Source: Seriola aureovittata (Eukaryota > Chordata > Actinopteri > Carangiformes > Carangidae). From it: a stretch of 64,000 nt of DNA. Within the stretch, counting starts at the first letter, position 1; each line of letters opens with the position of its first letter. Below, piece after piece: positions 47,716-60,213 of the stretch. The position numbers and the translations under genes were made by a program. The notes beneath the pieces are model-generated. The model saw only the letters and a program-made list of their open reading frames with translations, ran no database searches and was not told the origin of the DNA. The DNA lies in NCBI RefSeq assembly GCF_021018895.1, contig NC_079386.1, forward strand, positions 8,196,835 to 8,260,834, written 5' to 3'.

Positions 47716-49178
47716 GTCCTCTCTCGCTATCTGTCTCACTCTCTCTTCCCCCGAAGCTTCTTCAGTAGTAGCCCGGACCCTTTCACTCTCTTTAAAGCGA
47801 CTGGATTTGTGCCTCCATAATGAACTCAGTCAGCACAAGAGAATGAGCAGGATTAATCCAGCCAACGGCAACGAAGGGATTTGATGATGTCATCCGTATG
47901 AATGAACCAGTTAGCGGATTATTCCCTCTGAGGTGGAAGCGATCCAAATAAATGAATGTGAACACCAGGGCAAAGAGCAGAAGAGTTGGAGAAGGAGAGG
48001 CAGATGTGGTTTTTTGCACTCTGGAAACAGGAAGGTGGATGAGATGAAGAAAGAGACGAGGGAGGAAAAGATAGCAGGGTAGGATAAAGGAGAAGATAGA
48101 GACACAAAATGAATAAGTGGGGTTGAAAATGATTGATGGATGAGCCAAGGGAGACAAAAGAAGGGACAAATCAGTGGCAGAAGATATAGGTTGGTTTCAA
48201 ACCTCTGTCTTTCCATCTGTCAGGACAAATGGCATGGGGAGAGGTTGGTCTGGGCAGACAGTGCTTAGTGGGAGGTGTCAGCTTTGAGCTATGGGAGCGC
48301 CAGAGGAATCTGTCCCGGAGGCCCCAGCTGTGGCAATCACTGCTCAGTGGGCCGCTGGGCCAGAGCAATCAGGCCACCAGCAAGCCATCAGCTGAGCTCT
48401 CTCCATTCTGTGTGTGTCACCCACCTCGCCCATAATCCTGATCGCAGACATGTAGTTCTGCAACTGTGCAACATAGCAGGGGAATTACACACTTGGCATT
48501 ATAATGCACCTCTAGTAAACACAAAATACATTTCCGTTTCCTTAACAGAATTTACCCCACAAATCACCTCTTCAGACAGAAATGATGTTGTTACAAGTCA
48601 AATGTTAATACCTCGCCTTGCTTGGGGTTGTTATACTACAGCGCAAATATTAGCTGTCATAGCTACTACATGTACGTATACTGTATATACACAAACACAC
48701 ACACACGCTGTCAGTACGAAAGTGTGGAAGTCAGCCAGCAAATATTGGAGCAAACTATAGCAAAAATAGAGGCATGGGAGCAGTAAATTCTTTGTACCCA
48801 AAAGCACCATTACATTTATCACAGACGCACCATCAGAGACACACGCAGTAATGGGCCGTCCTAAGACCAGATGTGTACCCTCTCTGCCACCATAATGGGC
48901 TGGTTCCTGATTGTTGAAGGTACAGATTTGTGCCGCATCACCCTGAAGTAAAGGGACTCTTCTAAAATGCAGTAGGGTAGCATGCTAACTATTATATGAA
49001 GGAACTCCTCCTTCGAGGAAAAACCCACTGCCATCTTTATGTGTATTGGATGAAGTACATGGCTCTCTACATGCTCCCCGGGAGAACAAACTTGTACTGT
49101 ACATAATTTTAAAATTCAGAGAGAAAAAGCTGCACTTAAACCCACCACTGGGTAGTCCATTTACACTTGTGCTAAAAC

Positions 49179-49204
49179 TCTAAAAGAAAGATCTAAAAGA
49201 AAGA
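49179..49204. repeat. 13-bp perfect tandem duplication
   Basis: TCTAAAAGAAAGA twice, head to tail, no spacer. Confidence 0.8.
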
Positions 49205-49409
49205 CCAGATATACAGATGCATATTAAGACTGCTTTGCTACTCTTCCCCTCTCTTCTCTCCCTCCCTTTCTCCTCTCCCCCTTCATAAAGGTCCTAATGA
49301 GTTGTCGGCGGAGCTGAGGCAAGACATCCGTAATGTGCCATGAAATATGTAAGCCAGGCCTCATGGAAAGTGTGTCTGTTTCATACCCTCTGCCCCCCTA
49401 CCCCCCCTC

Positions 49410-49440
<31 letters not shown>

Positions 49441-49802
49441 GCTACTAGAAGGAGAGGAGGTCCCTCTTCTCTGATTAATGTGCACGGCAATGGCAGCAGG
49501 GGCAGGTAAGGGGGCGCGGCACAGTCCAAAGTATGAATCCATCCCGACACTCTCCCTTTCCCCCTAATTAGATTATTGGACTGATGAGGTAGCACCAGAG
49601 ATTAAGTCCTTCATCAGTTCTGAGAAGGGTGGGAGGGAGAAGAGGCCGGGGGGAGGTGCTCCATCCACTCTTCATCCACACTGCCCACTTGTCCCCTTGG
49701 TTCTCCAGTGGCTGTTGAGAAAATGCAATGTTCCGGTCATGGGCTTGGTCTTTATTAATCCACTGCACCAATGGTGTTGAACAGAACTGCATCTTCAGTA
49801 AT

Positions 49803-49829
<27 letters not shown>
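49803..49829. repeat. Poly(A) tract, 27 nt
   Basis: The longest A run in the window, directly preceded by CAGTAAT. No processed gene or SINE could be read upstream. A dispersed repeat begins about 20 bp downstream. Confidence 0.88.
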
Positions 49830-49834
<5 letters not shown>

Positions 49835-49846
49835 GTTACTATGTAC

Positions 49847-50048
49847 CAGCTAGGGGTGGGCGATATGGCCAAAATCTTCTATCATGGTATATCCAATTTT
49901 ATATCACAGGAACAGTATATATTAGCAAAGACACTCATGGATAGGTGCCGCGGCGTTGCCAAATCCTCACGGGTGGACATATTTCTATGCGGTATACAGT
50001 ATACCCTGCTTCAAACACGCTGGAATCAGATGCTGTTATTTTTATGAA
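49847..50048 (+). mobile_element. Probable dispersed non-autonomous repeat (GGGTGGGCGATATGGCC type)
   Basis: Starts with CTAGGGGTGGGCGATATGG, then CCAAAATCTTCTATCATGGTATATCC and further TATATCAC/GTATATA motifs. I recall this opening from a common fish interspersed repeat of DNA-transposon type. The right end is unclear and no terminal inverted repeat was verified. The assignment rests on memory only. Confidence 0.45.
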
Positions 50049-52519
50049 CACCTATCTGCCATAATCTGTGGATGTACTGTATGTGTTTATGATTCATTTT
50101 TACTCTCCCCGTCCTCGTATCAGTAAAGGCAATAGACTGTACAGGAGACTTTCAACAATAAGAGGTCATCGAACACCTTTGCACAAAAGGGTCCCCCTGT
50201 CTTATGCGGTTGCCCTGCATCCACCCCTTGGCCTTAATTTATAGCCGAGACCTTTCTGGTTCTTTTTATATATGTCCCATATTCATTCACCTTCTGCAAA
50301 TGGACATAAATCCCCCCCTTAGGGCTCTGGTATTTTAAGGCCTTGTTGTCAAAGTTGGAATGGCGAGCTCAGGGCCAAGCCAGGGAGCCAGCTCCTGCAC
50401 TTTCATGTTTTACGACTGTAGGGTATTTCTTTTTCTGTGTGTCAGCAACTGCTGAAAGGTTTTCATGTATATGATTGGTATCCATATGATTAAATGTGCA
50501 GAAGCTTGAAATTATACTTAAAGATCAGATCTTTAAGGAATGTGCCAATTGTGGAAAATCTTGTTTATGGAGGGACAACATGTATCATTGCGATTTCATG
50601 CAATGTGCTGAATCCAGCATATGCAACTGATTTGAACTCGTGTCCTCAGCCTCAACTTTTCCAGTTACCCAGCAGGTTTATAAATTACCACTGGATGCAT
50701 GGTGGAATTTTGGCTCCGCAGCTCACAGAGTGGCTGGCGGCCACCATCTCGTGCCATGCATAAACTTACGTGCACAAATGTGTGCACTAGTTCAGTTCAA
50801 GTAAGGCTCTGACCCTTCTGTTGGATGCTGGCCCAGTTGCTATGGCTGGGGGGGGGGGATTGGAGGCCCTGGGGGTAGCAACTGTCGACTGCTTTTAGTT
50901 CATTTACCCTCACAGGTTTCAAAGACACCTGCATGCACATGAATGTTGTGCCTTAACTGTGAGACTATATTAGAATTCACATGTGGCAGTAGTGAACACG
51001 TGTAAGAAAGTGTCTATGAGCTTGCCCTCTTGTCTATTTTCCATGTGGCCATGCCACAGTCGGACTTTAGCAGCACCTCTTTACCTAAAATATCCTTAGA
51101 ATTATGACTCATGATGTGTCCTCTGAAAATAAAACCCTTGATGTGTTGTCACACCTCTCTCTTGATTGCAGTGTCACCATTTTATGAGAGTCTCTACTTT
51201 CATAGAATGTTGCAGTTGGTGCGCAGTTGCCAGCAAGAGTCCAGATGACAAGGGAGGCAACGTCCTTGGCGAACGTAGTTGAAACAAAAGGTCTTATTGC
51301 TTACGGCTCAAGTCATAATTTACCTTGTCAGTTTACCTCCTTTTCAAGCATGCTTTGTGATGCACATGGCAGATACTGTACTCCCCTCGCCTGTTCAAGC
51401 TCAGATCATTTGAATAATATGTTTATCGTATAGTTTCTGTTTAAGGTGTCTCAGTACAGAGCAGTGTACACTTAAAACCAGCACAAACTGATTGACCTCA
51501 GTGAAGTCTGATCCACAGTGAGCCATGCAACCCTCTTTCAGTTAAGGTTGTTTTTCAATCCAGCAGTGACAAGTTGTTGTGTCTCCATGAGGCTGCAACT
51601 TATTTATGACCACTGTCACCATGGTACAGGGTGTCTGTGTGTGTTTATGTGTTTGTGTTTGTGTGTGTGTTTGTGTGTCGTTGTGAGGTTGAAAGGGAAG
51701 CTTTGAAGCAACTTCTTGGGTGATATCCAGGAAATATTTCAGGGGAGCACTTTCTGTATGTCTTGTATGTGTGTGCGCACATGTGTGAATGTGTCCTCTT
51801 TTATTAGGGCAATATCTGTTTTTAGGTACAGAACGTACCACAAACGCTATGCACTAGCTCAAGGACAGAGCACTGTTTTAGGTAAAAGGTCTGAATTTAC
51901 ATTTACACAAGTGTGTGTGTGTGTGTACATATTTTGTGTCCTATGATAAAAATCACTATAATAGTAGCCTACTTGGTAATACATGCTAACCCACAGTACT
52001 CATTTTAGAGTGTTTTTCTCCTCTTCGGGTGGCTTTGTGCCAGCAATCGATTGGCTTAATGGTGTGCTAATTTGTCTGTACCACCTTTTAAGACACGTGC
52101 GTGGCACCTTTGAAGGAACATATTCAGGCGTTTGTGAAGTTAAACTTCAGTTTTCCTTTTTTCGCTATCTCCCTTCAGAATAATGTCTGCAAGTCTGAAC
52201 ATTCTCAGAAACTAAAATACAGAAAACGTTAGGAATTTTGTCAGCAGAAAAGCAGCTTACATGAAAAACAGAACATTTAATGTATAGTAAAACAGCTTGG
52301 AAATTGTGCAGTGTTTGGGAAGTGTGCATTAACATTGTTATCAGCTTTCAGTATTTGTTTATTCACATCACTTGCTGCAGCTTTGGCAAATGTAATGTGT
52401 TTGTTGATGGGTGTGTGTGTGTGTGTGTGTATGTGTGTTTTTAGGATATTAGGCCAGAGGGGATGGTAGTTTTGTAACAACTGGAGCTTCCCTGGAAGAT
52501 TTCTTGGCGTGTATGTTTA

Positions 52520-52587
<68 letters not shown>

Positions 52588-53500
52588 CGTGTGCGTGTGC
52601 ATGCATGTGCATGGCTGTTTACTGTGGCTGCACTGTGCTGAGTGCTTGGTTGATAAAAGACCTTGCCTTTTCTTTTTTCTTTTTTACTTTTACCTACATT
52701 GATCACATTCCGTCTGTGGCAAGCATGCAGTCACCGGTTCACACAAATATCATTAGCAGCTTAAACTGTCCAGTAACCACACACGCTTTCCAACGCCTTG
52801 TCCAGCGACTCCAGTATGTGTGTGTGTGTGTGTGTATGAAGTATCTTGGGTGTCATCACGCATGGAGTTATTACGTGGTGACAATGTTATAACACTACGA
52901 CCCCCTGTAGCAGGCAGCACAGCGTCCAGATATGGCCAGGGTCAAGTAAACCCATACTTTTGGCTCATCGCAGCCAGGCTGAAATAGTATCTAGGCACAA
53001 TTTGTCTCACAGGACACAACGTGCTGTACATACTGGATCAACAAACAGTGTGAGAGGCCAAGGGAATAAGGTAGTCCCAGTAAAGGTGGAGGAACACACT
53101 TATATCAAGCCTGTTAGAGGTGCAAATCAGGGCTGCAGCAACTTCAGATTCCTTCATTGTTGCAGCTAATAGTTGCTCATTCCAAATGATCTTGATCCCG
53201 AATCTAAAAGTGAACAGATTTAATACTCACTGTAAAAACTGCAAATTATATTCTTTGGCATAAATAACAGTTAGGGGTTGTTAGGCCATACAAACTTCAA
53301 TTATTAGCATTCAAAGTAAAACCAACAAATGAAGCTGATCTCTTATTTCAACAAAGTGAGGGAGTCCTGAAAACTTAGAATCTTCATCTATGACTTATTA
53401 GAAATGGAGACAGCTCTGCTAACTTGTGTCAGATCCCAACTAATAATCATGAGTTCATTTGACAAATTGTCAGAGGGATTATTTACTTAAAAATATTAGC
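50049..53500. other. Non-coding sequence with GT arrays, no gene
   Basis: Holds a GT-rich run at 51640-51680, (GT)n at 52410-52430, (TG)32 at 52522-52585 and GT at about 52817-52834. The plus frames 50494-50763 and 51227-51433 show no domain and no splice support. The rest is plain unique-looking DNA. Confidence 0.6.
52522..52585. repeat. (TG)32 microsatellite
   Basis: Uninterrupted TG array of 64 nt, followed by GAGCGTGTGCGTGTGCATGC, a degenerate continuation. Confidence 0.95.
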
Positions 53501-54387
53501 TTATTCACATATACTAACCATCATTCACTGCATTAAGGTTAAAAATCCAATTTTTTTCTTATATGACAAAAATTACATGATTGAAGCCATTATGTGGCTG
53601 ATGTAAGCCATGATGGAGACAGGTCTGTCAGGTCTGCTAAATAGGCTGACACAAGAGTTTTTTCAAATTCTTCTTTTTTACAGTGCTGTTGAAATGTATC
53701 ATGTTTCTATGAGGCGTAATCTCTTCACCATTAACTGTGCACACATGAGAATTTTTGGAAAGGTGCACGTGAATGGAAGTGCTCCTCGGGAGTCGTAGTT
53801 AACTTCTCTTGTTGAACTTTTATGTGTGGTATTTTTATCTCTTGTACTGCAGAGAGTTTGATGCCAATCCAAGCCTTGGAAGGGCTCCAAATGTAGTTAA
53901 TATAACTTTACCTTTGACCCTGAATGACCCTGCTTTGCAACACCACATTAACGTTTCCACCCAGCAGTTCACAATCCACTTGGGATCCATGCAACACAGT
54001 GAAAATGTATTCAACAGTTTGGATGGGCCGAAACTGCGGTGCACACAAATGTCAGACTGAGGTTTCAAAGACCACCTTCAGTTTCATGCAAATTAAAATG
54101 AGGCTTTTTATGTCATTCACTCATAGGTCCTGACTGTGTGTTTTGTAGTGTAACCGCACAACGTGAAGTGTGTGAAGAGAGAGGGAGAGAAAGAAAGCAC
54201 TCTCCCCTCCGGCTGTGTCTCTTGGGGAAACATGCTGCCTAGATCCACGGTGAAAATAAAGGAGTACAGGGAGTGTGTTTTTTCCATTTGCTGCCCCCCT
54301 CCACTTCCGTCTCCTGCTCTCCCCAGGGTTTCAATTACTGTCTCCCTTCACCTCTCATTAGCACGAGCAGGCCACTCATTCTTAATG

Positions 54388-54444
<57 letters not shown>

Positions 54445-57080
54445 ACAAACACTCGCATTCTCTCACACACACACACACCCACACAAAAACACACAGTGTG
54501 AAACACACGTTTGAACACAAATGGTGCACAGTCAAGTGTTCCACACACCACACACACCCCGCTAATTCTCATATGTTCCATGTTGAGCTTTGTAAACACA
54601 GCGCTGCAGTTTCCCCTGTGTCTGTAACTTGTGTGAAAGAGGCTACTGATAAACACCACTTCTCCTCCATCATTCATATTCATCACTTTCTATCAAATTC
54701 AGAGCATCATACCTGGAACCACCGAGCATATTGCATGATTGATGGTGTTAATTATCTGAGGCTGATGTTTCACTTTCTTTCTCAAGGCAGATAAAGTTCC
54801 AGCAAAATGGTGAAAGACGGCGGCGATGACGTGCTTCATGTTGTTACCATCACTTTAGCCATCTCGTTAATACCCTCTTTTTATCACACCATTTCACACT
54901 GATTTCCCATTTTCCTATTTAAGTAGACCATTTTTCCCACATGACAGATCCTTCTTTAGCTCAGTGAGCTGTCTTCAGTCCTCCAGAACCGTAGTTCCTG
55001 TTTGGACCGACAGACGAACAGGGATGCAGTGGAAGATTTCATATAAACAACATTTCGGGGTGATTTAAAACTTGGAATTTGGAATACATCACCCTTGTAT
55101 TTACCCCTACACTGCAGTGGATGACTCCTTGCATCACCAGCACACAGTTGTCACTCACCCAGCATCCTCACGTCACTCGGGTGAACATGGGAAAGAGGCC
55201 TTGTGGTAGAGACATCTGAGTTAGCCAGCAGGCTAATTCTGCTAATACAGATTAGCTCCCATGGGAACCTCTGTATTGATTGGACAACAAAGGCTTGGAG
55301 AAAAACGCTCCAACATTCAATTATCCACACCGATAGACATAATGCCATTCTACTCCTCCCTCTTCCCCTCCCTCCCCTTTCCCCCTTTCCTTCTCCCTGT
55401 CTCTCTCTCCGTATCCCTGTTTTTTTTACTGGAGGAATCAGTGAGGTCGGAGAAGGGGATCAGACAAGCAAGCAAGCAGGCAGGTGTGTGTGTGTGTGTT
55501 ACCTGATTGTGATCCTATCTTTAAGTGGGAGCAGCGGATTGTTTGGGTGTTTTCAGTCTTCAGCTCCGCTCTGTCTCTCTCTCTCTCTCTCTCGCTCTCG
55601 CAATCGCTCACTTTTTATTAAAATTTCCATTGTTTGTTTATTTCAGCATTTACAGATGTGACTTCTAATGTTCTGGGGAAATTGTGTTAATTCCACTCCC
55701 ATGCATCAAGTAATGATAAGGATATAATGTCAACATGTGACATATGGAGTCCTCAGAATGGACTGATTTCCCTGGAGGATACAGTTGTAATGGACTGTCA
55801 GCGTGTGTACATATGCGCATACAAAAAGCGTTAAATGGGAGAATGAGGGAATGAGCGACATGTTGGTTGCATTCTAATGAGCAGAATATAGCAAATATAT
55901 ACAATTAATAACATTTTGAAGATATTTTTACCCAAGGGGGAACGCTGCTCAAGTATTTGAGTTGCTGTTGAGGGCACTTGGAGTATTTTATTGAACACTT
56001 TATGTTCCCTCCCCACTGTTTCCCCACCTAAATGCCAATACTATCCAAATAGCTCATCCGTTCCCAGCGTGTGTGTGCAATGTGTCAAAATCAACTGAGC
56101 GTGTTTGCATTAGCCGTGGCTCCGCACCCTCTTTACACAGTCAGAGCGCTAGCCCTCTCTCATTAGCTCCCACCGTTAAAGCTAACTGTGATTGCCTCCG
56201 GTCAGAGCTGCACACCGTTCAGCTCCTATTCCTCTGGATGGGAGGCTGAGAGGCGAAGGCTTCTCATATCCCGCAGCCAATGACACGTGAAGGCGGGGCA
56301 GGTAACAGATGCAGCCGTGCTGTATGTGCAAGCACACGCACGCTAACACACACACACAAAAGTTTCTGTCACGCACACATCCCGGTTCATCACCATTAGA
56401 CGAACCTGGCGGTGCTTGAGTGAGTGAAGTAAACGACTCATGATCTGAGAGAATTATTAGCTAATGGCTGGAGCATGTGGACAGGGTGTGATCTCTCAGA
56501 GGGCGAGATGAAAAAGGAGGAAAAAGAGGGAGAGACGGGAAGGAGTGAAAGAGCAAGGCAGCTCGGGGAGCATAATCAAAAGAGTCCCTGCACACTTGGA
56601 TCAGCATCATTGGCTTGTATTCATGTCTGTAACCTAATGTGAAACTTGATTGGTGAGCTAAAGGTCTGTCTTTTCTGAAATGTCAAGGCTTATGAACAGG
56701 TGAGAGAATATTCTTAGAACACAGGTTGCCATATTGCTTGTGCCTAATTTATTTCCCATTACAGAAAATGTTAACAAAGCATTAATGAGCTGCTGACATA
56801 ACCATCCTCACTTTAAAGCGCTATGTCAGGGGAACATCCGGTTTCACTTTGTATGCCATTGTAGTTTTCTGAGCAATACTGTTTTACGCAGCAACGTCTC
56901 CTCAGAAAATCACTTTCACTCAACACCTGTACTTCCATTGTTCCATGTCTGCAGTGTAATGGCTTGGCAACACACTGCAGCAGACTAGAAAGATTCGGGT
57001 ATGCAGGGATTCGTATTAGTGTCTGATGAAAGATAAATACTGAAGCAAAATGTTTCTTTTAAGAGATCCCTTCTGATGGC
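53501..57080. other. Non-coding sequence, no gene
   Basis: CA array at 54390-54437 with degenerate continuation to about 54495; GT array at 55484-55499; CT array at 55574-55592. Frames at 54163-54794 are mostly translated CA repeat. The remaining DNA has no repeat family or gene that I recognise. Confidence 0.6.
54390..54437. repeat. (CA)24 microsatellite
   Basis: Uninterrupted CA array, then interrupted CA/AAAC units to about 54495. Confidence 0.93.
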
Positions 57081-57250
57081 AATGTCAGTCTGTCAGTCAC
57101 CACTTTTGTGACTTGCCATGAAATTTGGTACAGACGCAGTCCCCAGATAACGTCTTTGGTGATTCCCTGACTTCTAGCGCTAACAGCAGGTCAAAAATTT
57201 AATTTGTCAAATACTTGGCACTCCCATCAGCCTCATCTACACCTGGTATT
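57081..57250 (-). mobile_element. Decayed dispersed repeat, second copy, minus strand
   Basis: The reverse complement carries GTCAGGGAATCACC (from 57171 down) and AATTTCATGGCA (57125 down to 57114), colinear with the copy at 46035-46115 at nearly the same spacing (46 against 47 bp). GCGCTAACAGCAGGTCAAAA and CTCCCATCAGCCTCA on the plus strand also recall a widespread fish repeat. No coding capacity; class not assigned. Confidence 0.55.
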
Positions 57251-59206
57251 TAGAAATTAAAAAAGAAATACCCTTCATGCTCAATGACTTCACATTGTGT
57301 CAACATTAATCATAACTCAACAGACTGCTAAAGCTTTTTGCTAATGTGGAGCCTACTATCACCAGAAGTTGCATCTCAGCTGATGGTATTCTCATAATCA
57401 GTCTCAGTCTTCTGTCAGTCTTGGCTTGAGCCAAACAAAACCACTGCCACTGGACGATGGTGTCAGTCCAGCATGAAAAGACGAGGCACCGTATCACACT
57501 AACGCATCACCCTTTTCACAACCACCCAAAAGTAATTTCAGGGTTAGGGCAAAGGAGCCAAGTTGTCCAAATGAAAAGGCCCTCGATGAAGAGAGGGGGC
57601 CATTTTCCCGAGAAGCCGAATTGACTGTTGCAAACAAGAGGCATGACCGAGATGAAATTGGCTCACCTGAATCCGTTCCTTGGAAGGGGGGGGGGATGAG
57701 AGGTGGGTAAAAGCATGACAGAGACTGGCAGAGAGAGACGCAAGAAGACAAATGAGACCATGAAAGAGAAAAAGGAACGGATGTGGGTGCAGGTGCAGGT
57801 TCAGGGCCAGCAGAGAGGAATAGTGATGACAGGAGAGTAAAAGAGAGGAAGAGGTGATATTATATAGGTAGAGGGTGGAAGACTGAACCTTCCCTCGGTG
57901 TCATTCATGGTCTTAACCAGAGGAGTGAGACTAATATCCATTTTACCATAATCTCTACGCAAGGGAAAGACCGCACCCCCTTCATCATCAATAATAAAAC
58001 CTTATCCCAGAAATCAAAATGAAATATTTACAATTCATCTGCTGTGTATACCCGCTGCCACTGAGTGAAATCTATTCATACACATTCAGATAGCAATACT
58101 GCCATTTGTGTTTGAAGAATGTTCATTTATTGAGATTTGTATGAGCGATGGTTTCGAGTCATTGTGTGGATGCAGCCATTGTGTGCCTCATTCCAATCAC
58201 TTGCAGTCTTGAAAGTTGCATATTTAAACAGATATTAGCCTTGATCTGGCCGGAGAGAGAAAAGCTGGTGTAAGTATGATGCAACTTCCTCGCCCATCTC
58301 ACGATCGTAATTTCACATCATATCTCTCAAATGAATTTCTAATCTGGAGTCTCTTCTCAGCAACTTGGAAACTTTTTGCTCGGCCAGTATCAGACTTTTA
58401 TAGCCCAGCATAATTGGGACCATAAACTTGGTCTGAGCCTCATTCAGTAATGATTCCCTGCTCCAAATACCTGCTGGCCTTTAGCAGAATATTACTTATT
58501 AAGCACTCCAAAATCTAGCGGAAGTATTATCTGTAAGGTCAAGCGTGGAGAATCTTTCCGAGAGGTAAGGCTTTATGAGCTCGGCTTCTCTCACATCTCT
58601 ATGCATTGCAGATGGCATGCTAATGGACACGGGCTGCCATTTTTAGTCTGTTTGTTCCCTCGGAGATACTCGTGATAGCAGACAAATAGACGTTTTCTCA
58701 TTTAGAAACTTGTAAGCAGCGTCCTCTGTCACTCATTCAACTACTTATTCTGTGAATTTGTTTGTACACTGTGTTTCATTGATAACTGTTAATTTTACTG
58801 TAATGACAGCAGGACATTTCTTCTAATATAGCTTAAAAGTAAGTTTTTATCACTATGCATATGCTTGTTCCAGCACCTCTAGTACATCACACTTAACCTC
58901 AATGAAATATTGAAATCCAAAATGCCATTTTTTAATAGCTTCACACTTACATCACATGGAAACCTCTAGCTTTTGTACCTGTTTCACCGTATGACATATT
59001 TGTTATCTTGTAAATGTAGAGGTCATGGCTTGGCTTGAAAGTGAAATTATTTTGATTTGAAGGGCAATGCAGACTGAAGGTGTTTTTGGAATTTTCCATC
59101 TCTCCCATAAATCCCAGAGGAGATCCGTTTCCATTTTATCATGCGCAACAATCCACACAGGCGCTGTGTGTGACGCTGTGTCCTTTTTTTAAATTATGTG
59201 GTGCAT
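57251..59206. other. Non-coding sequence, strong CNE-like stretch
   Basis: A G9 run lies near 57687 and a purine-rich stretch at 57700-57870. From about 58190 to 58740 the DNA lacks simple repeats and is of even composition with many AATTTC, TAATGATT and GCATGCTAATGG-type motifs. This is the best-looking conserved non-coding candidate in the window. No coding frame is present. Confidence 0.5.
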
Positions 59207-59880
59207 GCGCATCTCTGAGCACTTTATTAGGAACACCTGCACACCTGCTTATTCAAGCAATTATCCAATCAGCCGATCACGTGGCAGCAGTGCAATGCAT
59301 AAAATTGTACGGATAACGGTCAGGAGCTTCAGTTAATGTTCACATCAAACATCGGAACAGTGAAAAGGATGTGATGTTGACTTTGACCGTGGCATGATTG
59401 TTGGTGTCAGACGGGCTGGTTTTTGTATTTCTGTTCTGAAACTGCTCATCTCCTGGGATTTTCAGGCACAACAGTCTCCAGAGTTTTTACTCTGAATGGT
59501 GCGAAAAACAAAAAGCATTCCGTGAGCAGCAGCTTTGCAGATGGAGACACCTTGAGAGAGAGGTCAGAGGAGAATGGACAGACTGGTCGAAACTGACGGA
59601 AAGGCTACGGTAACTCAAATAGACATGTTTCACAACTGTGGTGAGCAGAAAAGCTTCCGAATGCACATGTCTAACCTTGAACCTACAACAGCAGAAGACC
59701 ACGTCAGGTTCCACTGCTGTGAACAGAAATCTGAGGCTGCAGTGGTCACAGGCTCAATAAAACTGAACAATACAGTTGAAAACGTAGTCTGGATGGATCT
59801 GGATTTCTGCTGAGGCTCACAGGTGGTAGGGTCAGAATCTGGTGTCAACTGGCATGAATCTATGGACCCAACAGTCCATG

Positions 59881-59907
59881 CTGGTGGTGGTGGTGGTGGT
59901 GGTGGTG
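59881..59907 (+). repeat. (GGT)n array inside the transposon
   Basis: Eight to nine GGT units lie where Tc1-like transposases carry a short glycine-rich GGG motif before VMVWG. The array is longer than a coding motif needs, which suggests slippage after the element died. Confidence 0.75.
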
Positions 59908-60023
59908 TGATGGTGTGGGGAATGTTTTCTTGACACACTTAGGCCCCTTTATACTAATCAAGACACACACTGTCTGAGTATTGTTGCTGACCATGTACTT
60001 TTTCATGGCAACAACTAACCATC

Positions 60024-60213
60024 TTCTAATGGCTACTTCCAGCGTGATAATGCACCATGTCACTCAAACTGGTTACATGAACATGGCAGTGAGTTCACTG
60101 AACTTCAGTGGCCTCACCAGTCACCAGATCTGGATCCAGTAGAACATCTTCAGGATCTGGTACAACAGGAGATTGGCAGAATGAGTATGCAGCTGACAAA
60201 CCTGCAGAAATGA
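60024..60213 (+). pseudogene. Transposase C-terminal catalytic fragment (Tc1-like)
   Basis: An open frame of about 60 codons reads GYFQRDNAPCHSNW, then WPHQSPDLDPVEHLQDLVQQ, and ends at a TGA (60211-60213). It is the C-terminal part of a DDE transposase, with the second D and the final E present. The upstream frame is interrupted many times, so this is a relic. Confidence 0.8.

Larger units (their letters stand above)
46151..49800. other. Non-coding sequence, no gene
   Basis: 46.3-47.6 kb is plain unique-looking DNA. The long pyrimidine tract sits at 47648-47715. The plus frame 48215-48435 begins after an acceptor-like CTTTCCATCTGTCAG but has no donor and no recognised peptide. A perfect 13-bp tandem duplication (TCTAAAAGAAAGA) lies at 49179-49204. 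A TC-rich run with CG interruptions lies at 49408-49442. Confidence 0.55.

Noticed and set aside
48215..48435. Acceptor-like site and open frame, possible exon
   Set aside because: No donor site before the stop and no recognisable peptide. It could instead be conserved non-coding sequence.
49690..49829. AATAAA next to a 27-nt A run, possible processed pseudogene tail
   Set aside because: The signal adjoins the A run and does not lie 10-30 bp upstream, no coding relic is readable upstream, and no flanking duplication was seen.
54273..54794. 173-codon plus-strand open frame
   Set aside because: Most of it is translated CA repeat (Thr-His), so it is an artefact.
31652..58595. 15-bp shared word GAGCTCGGCTTCTCT at 31652 and 58577
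   Set aside because: One or two matches of this length are expected by chance in a 64-kb window.
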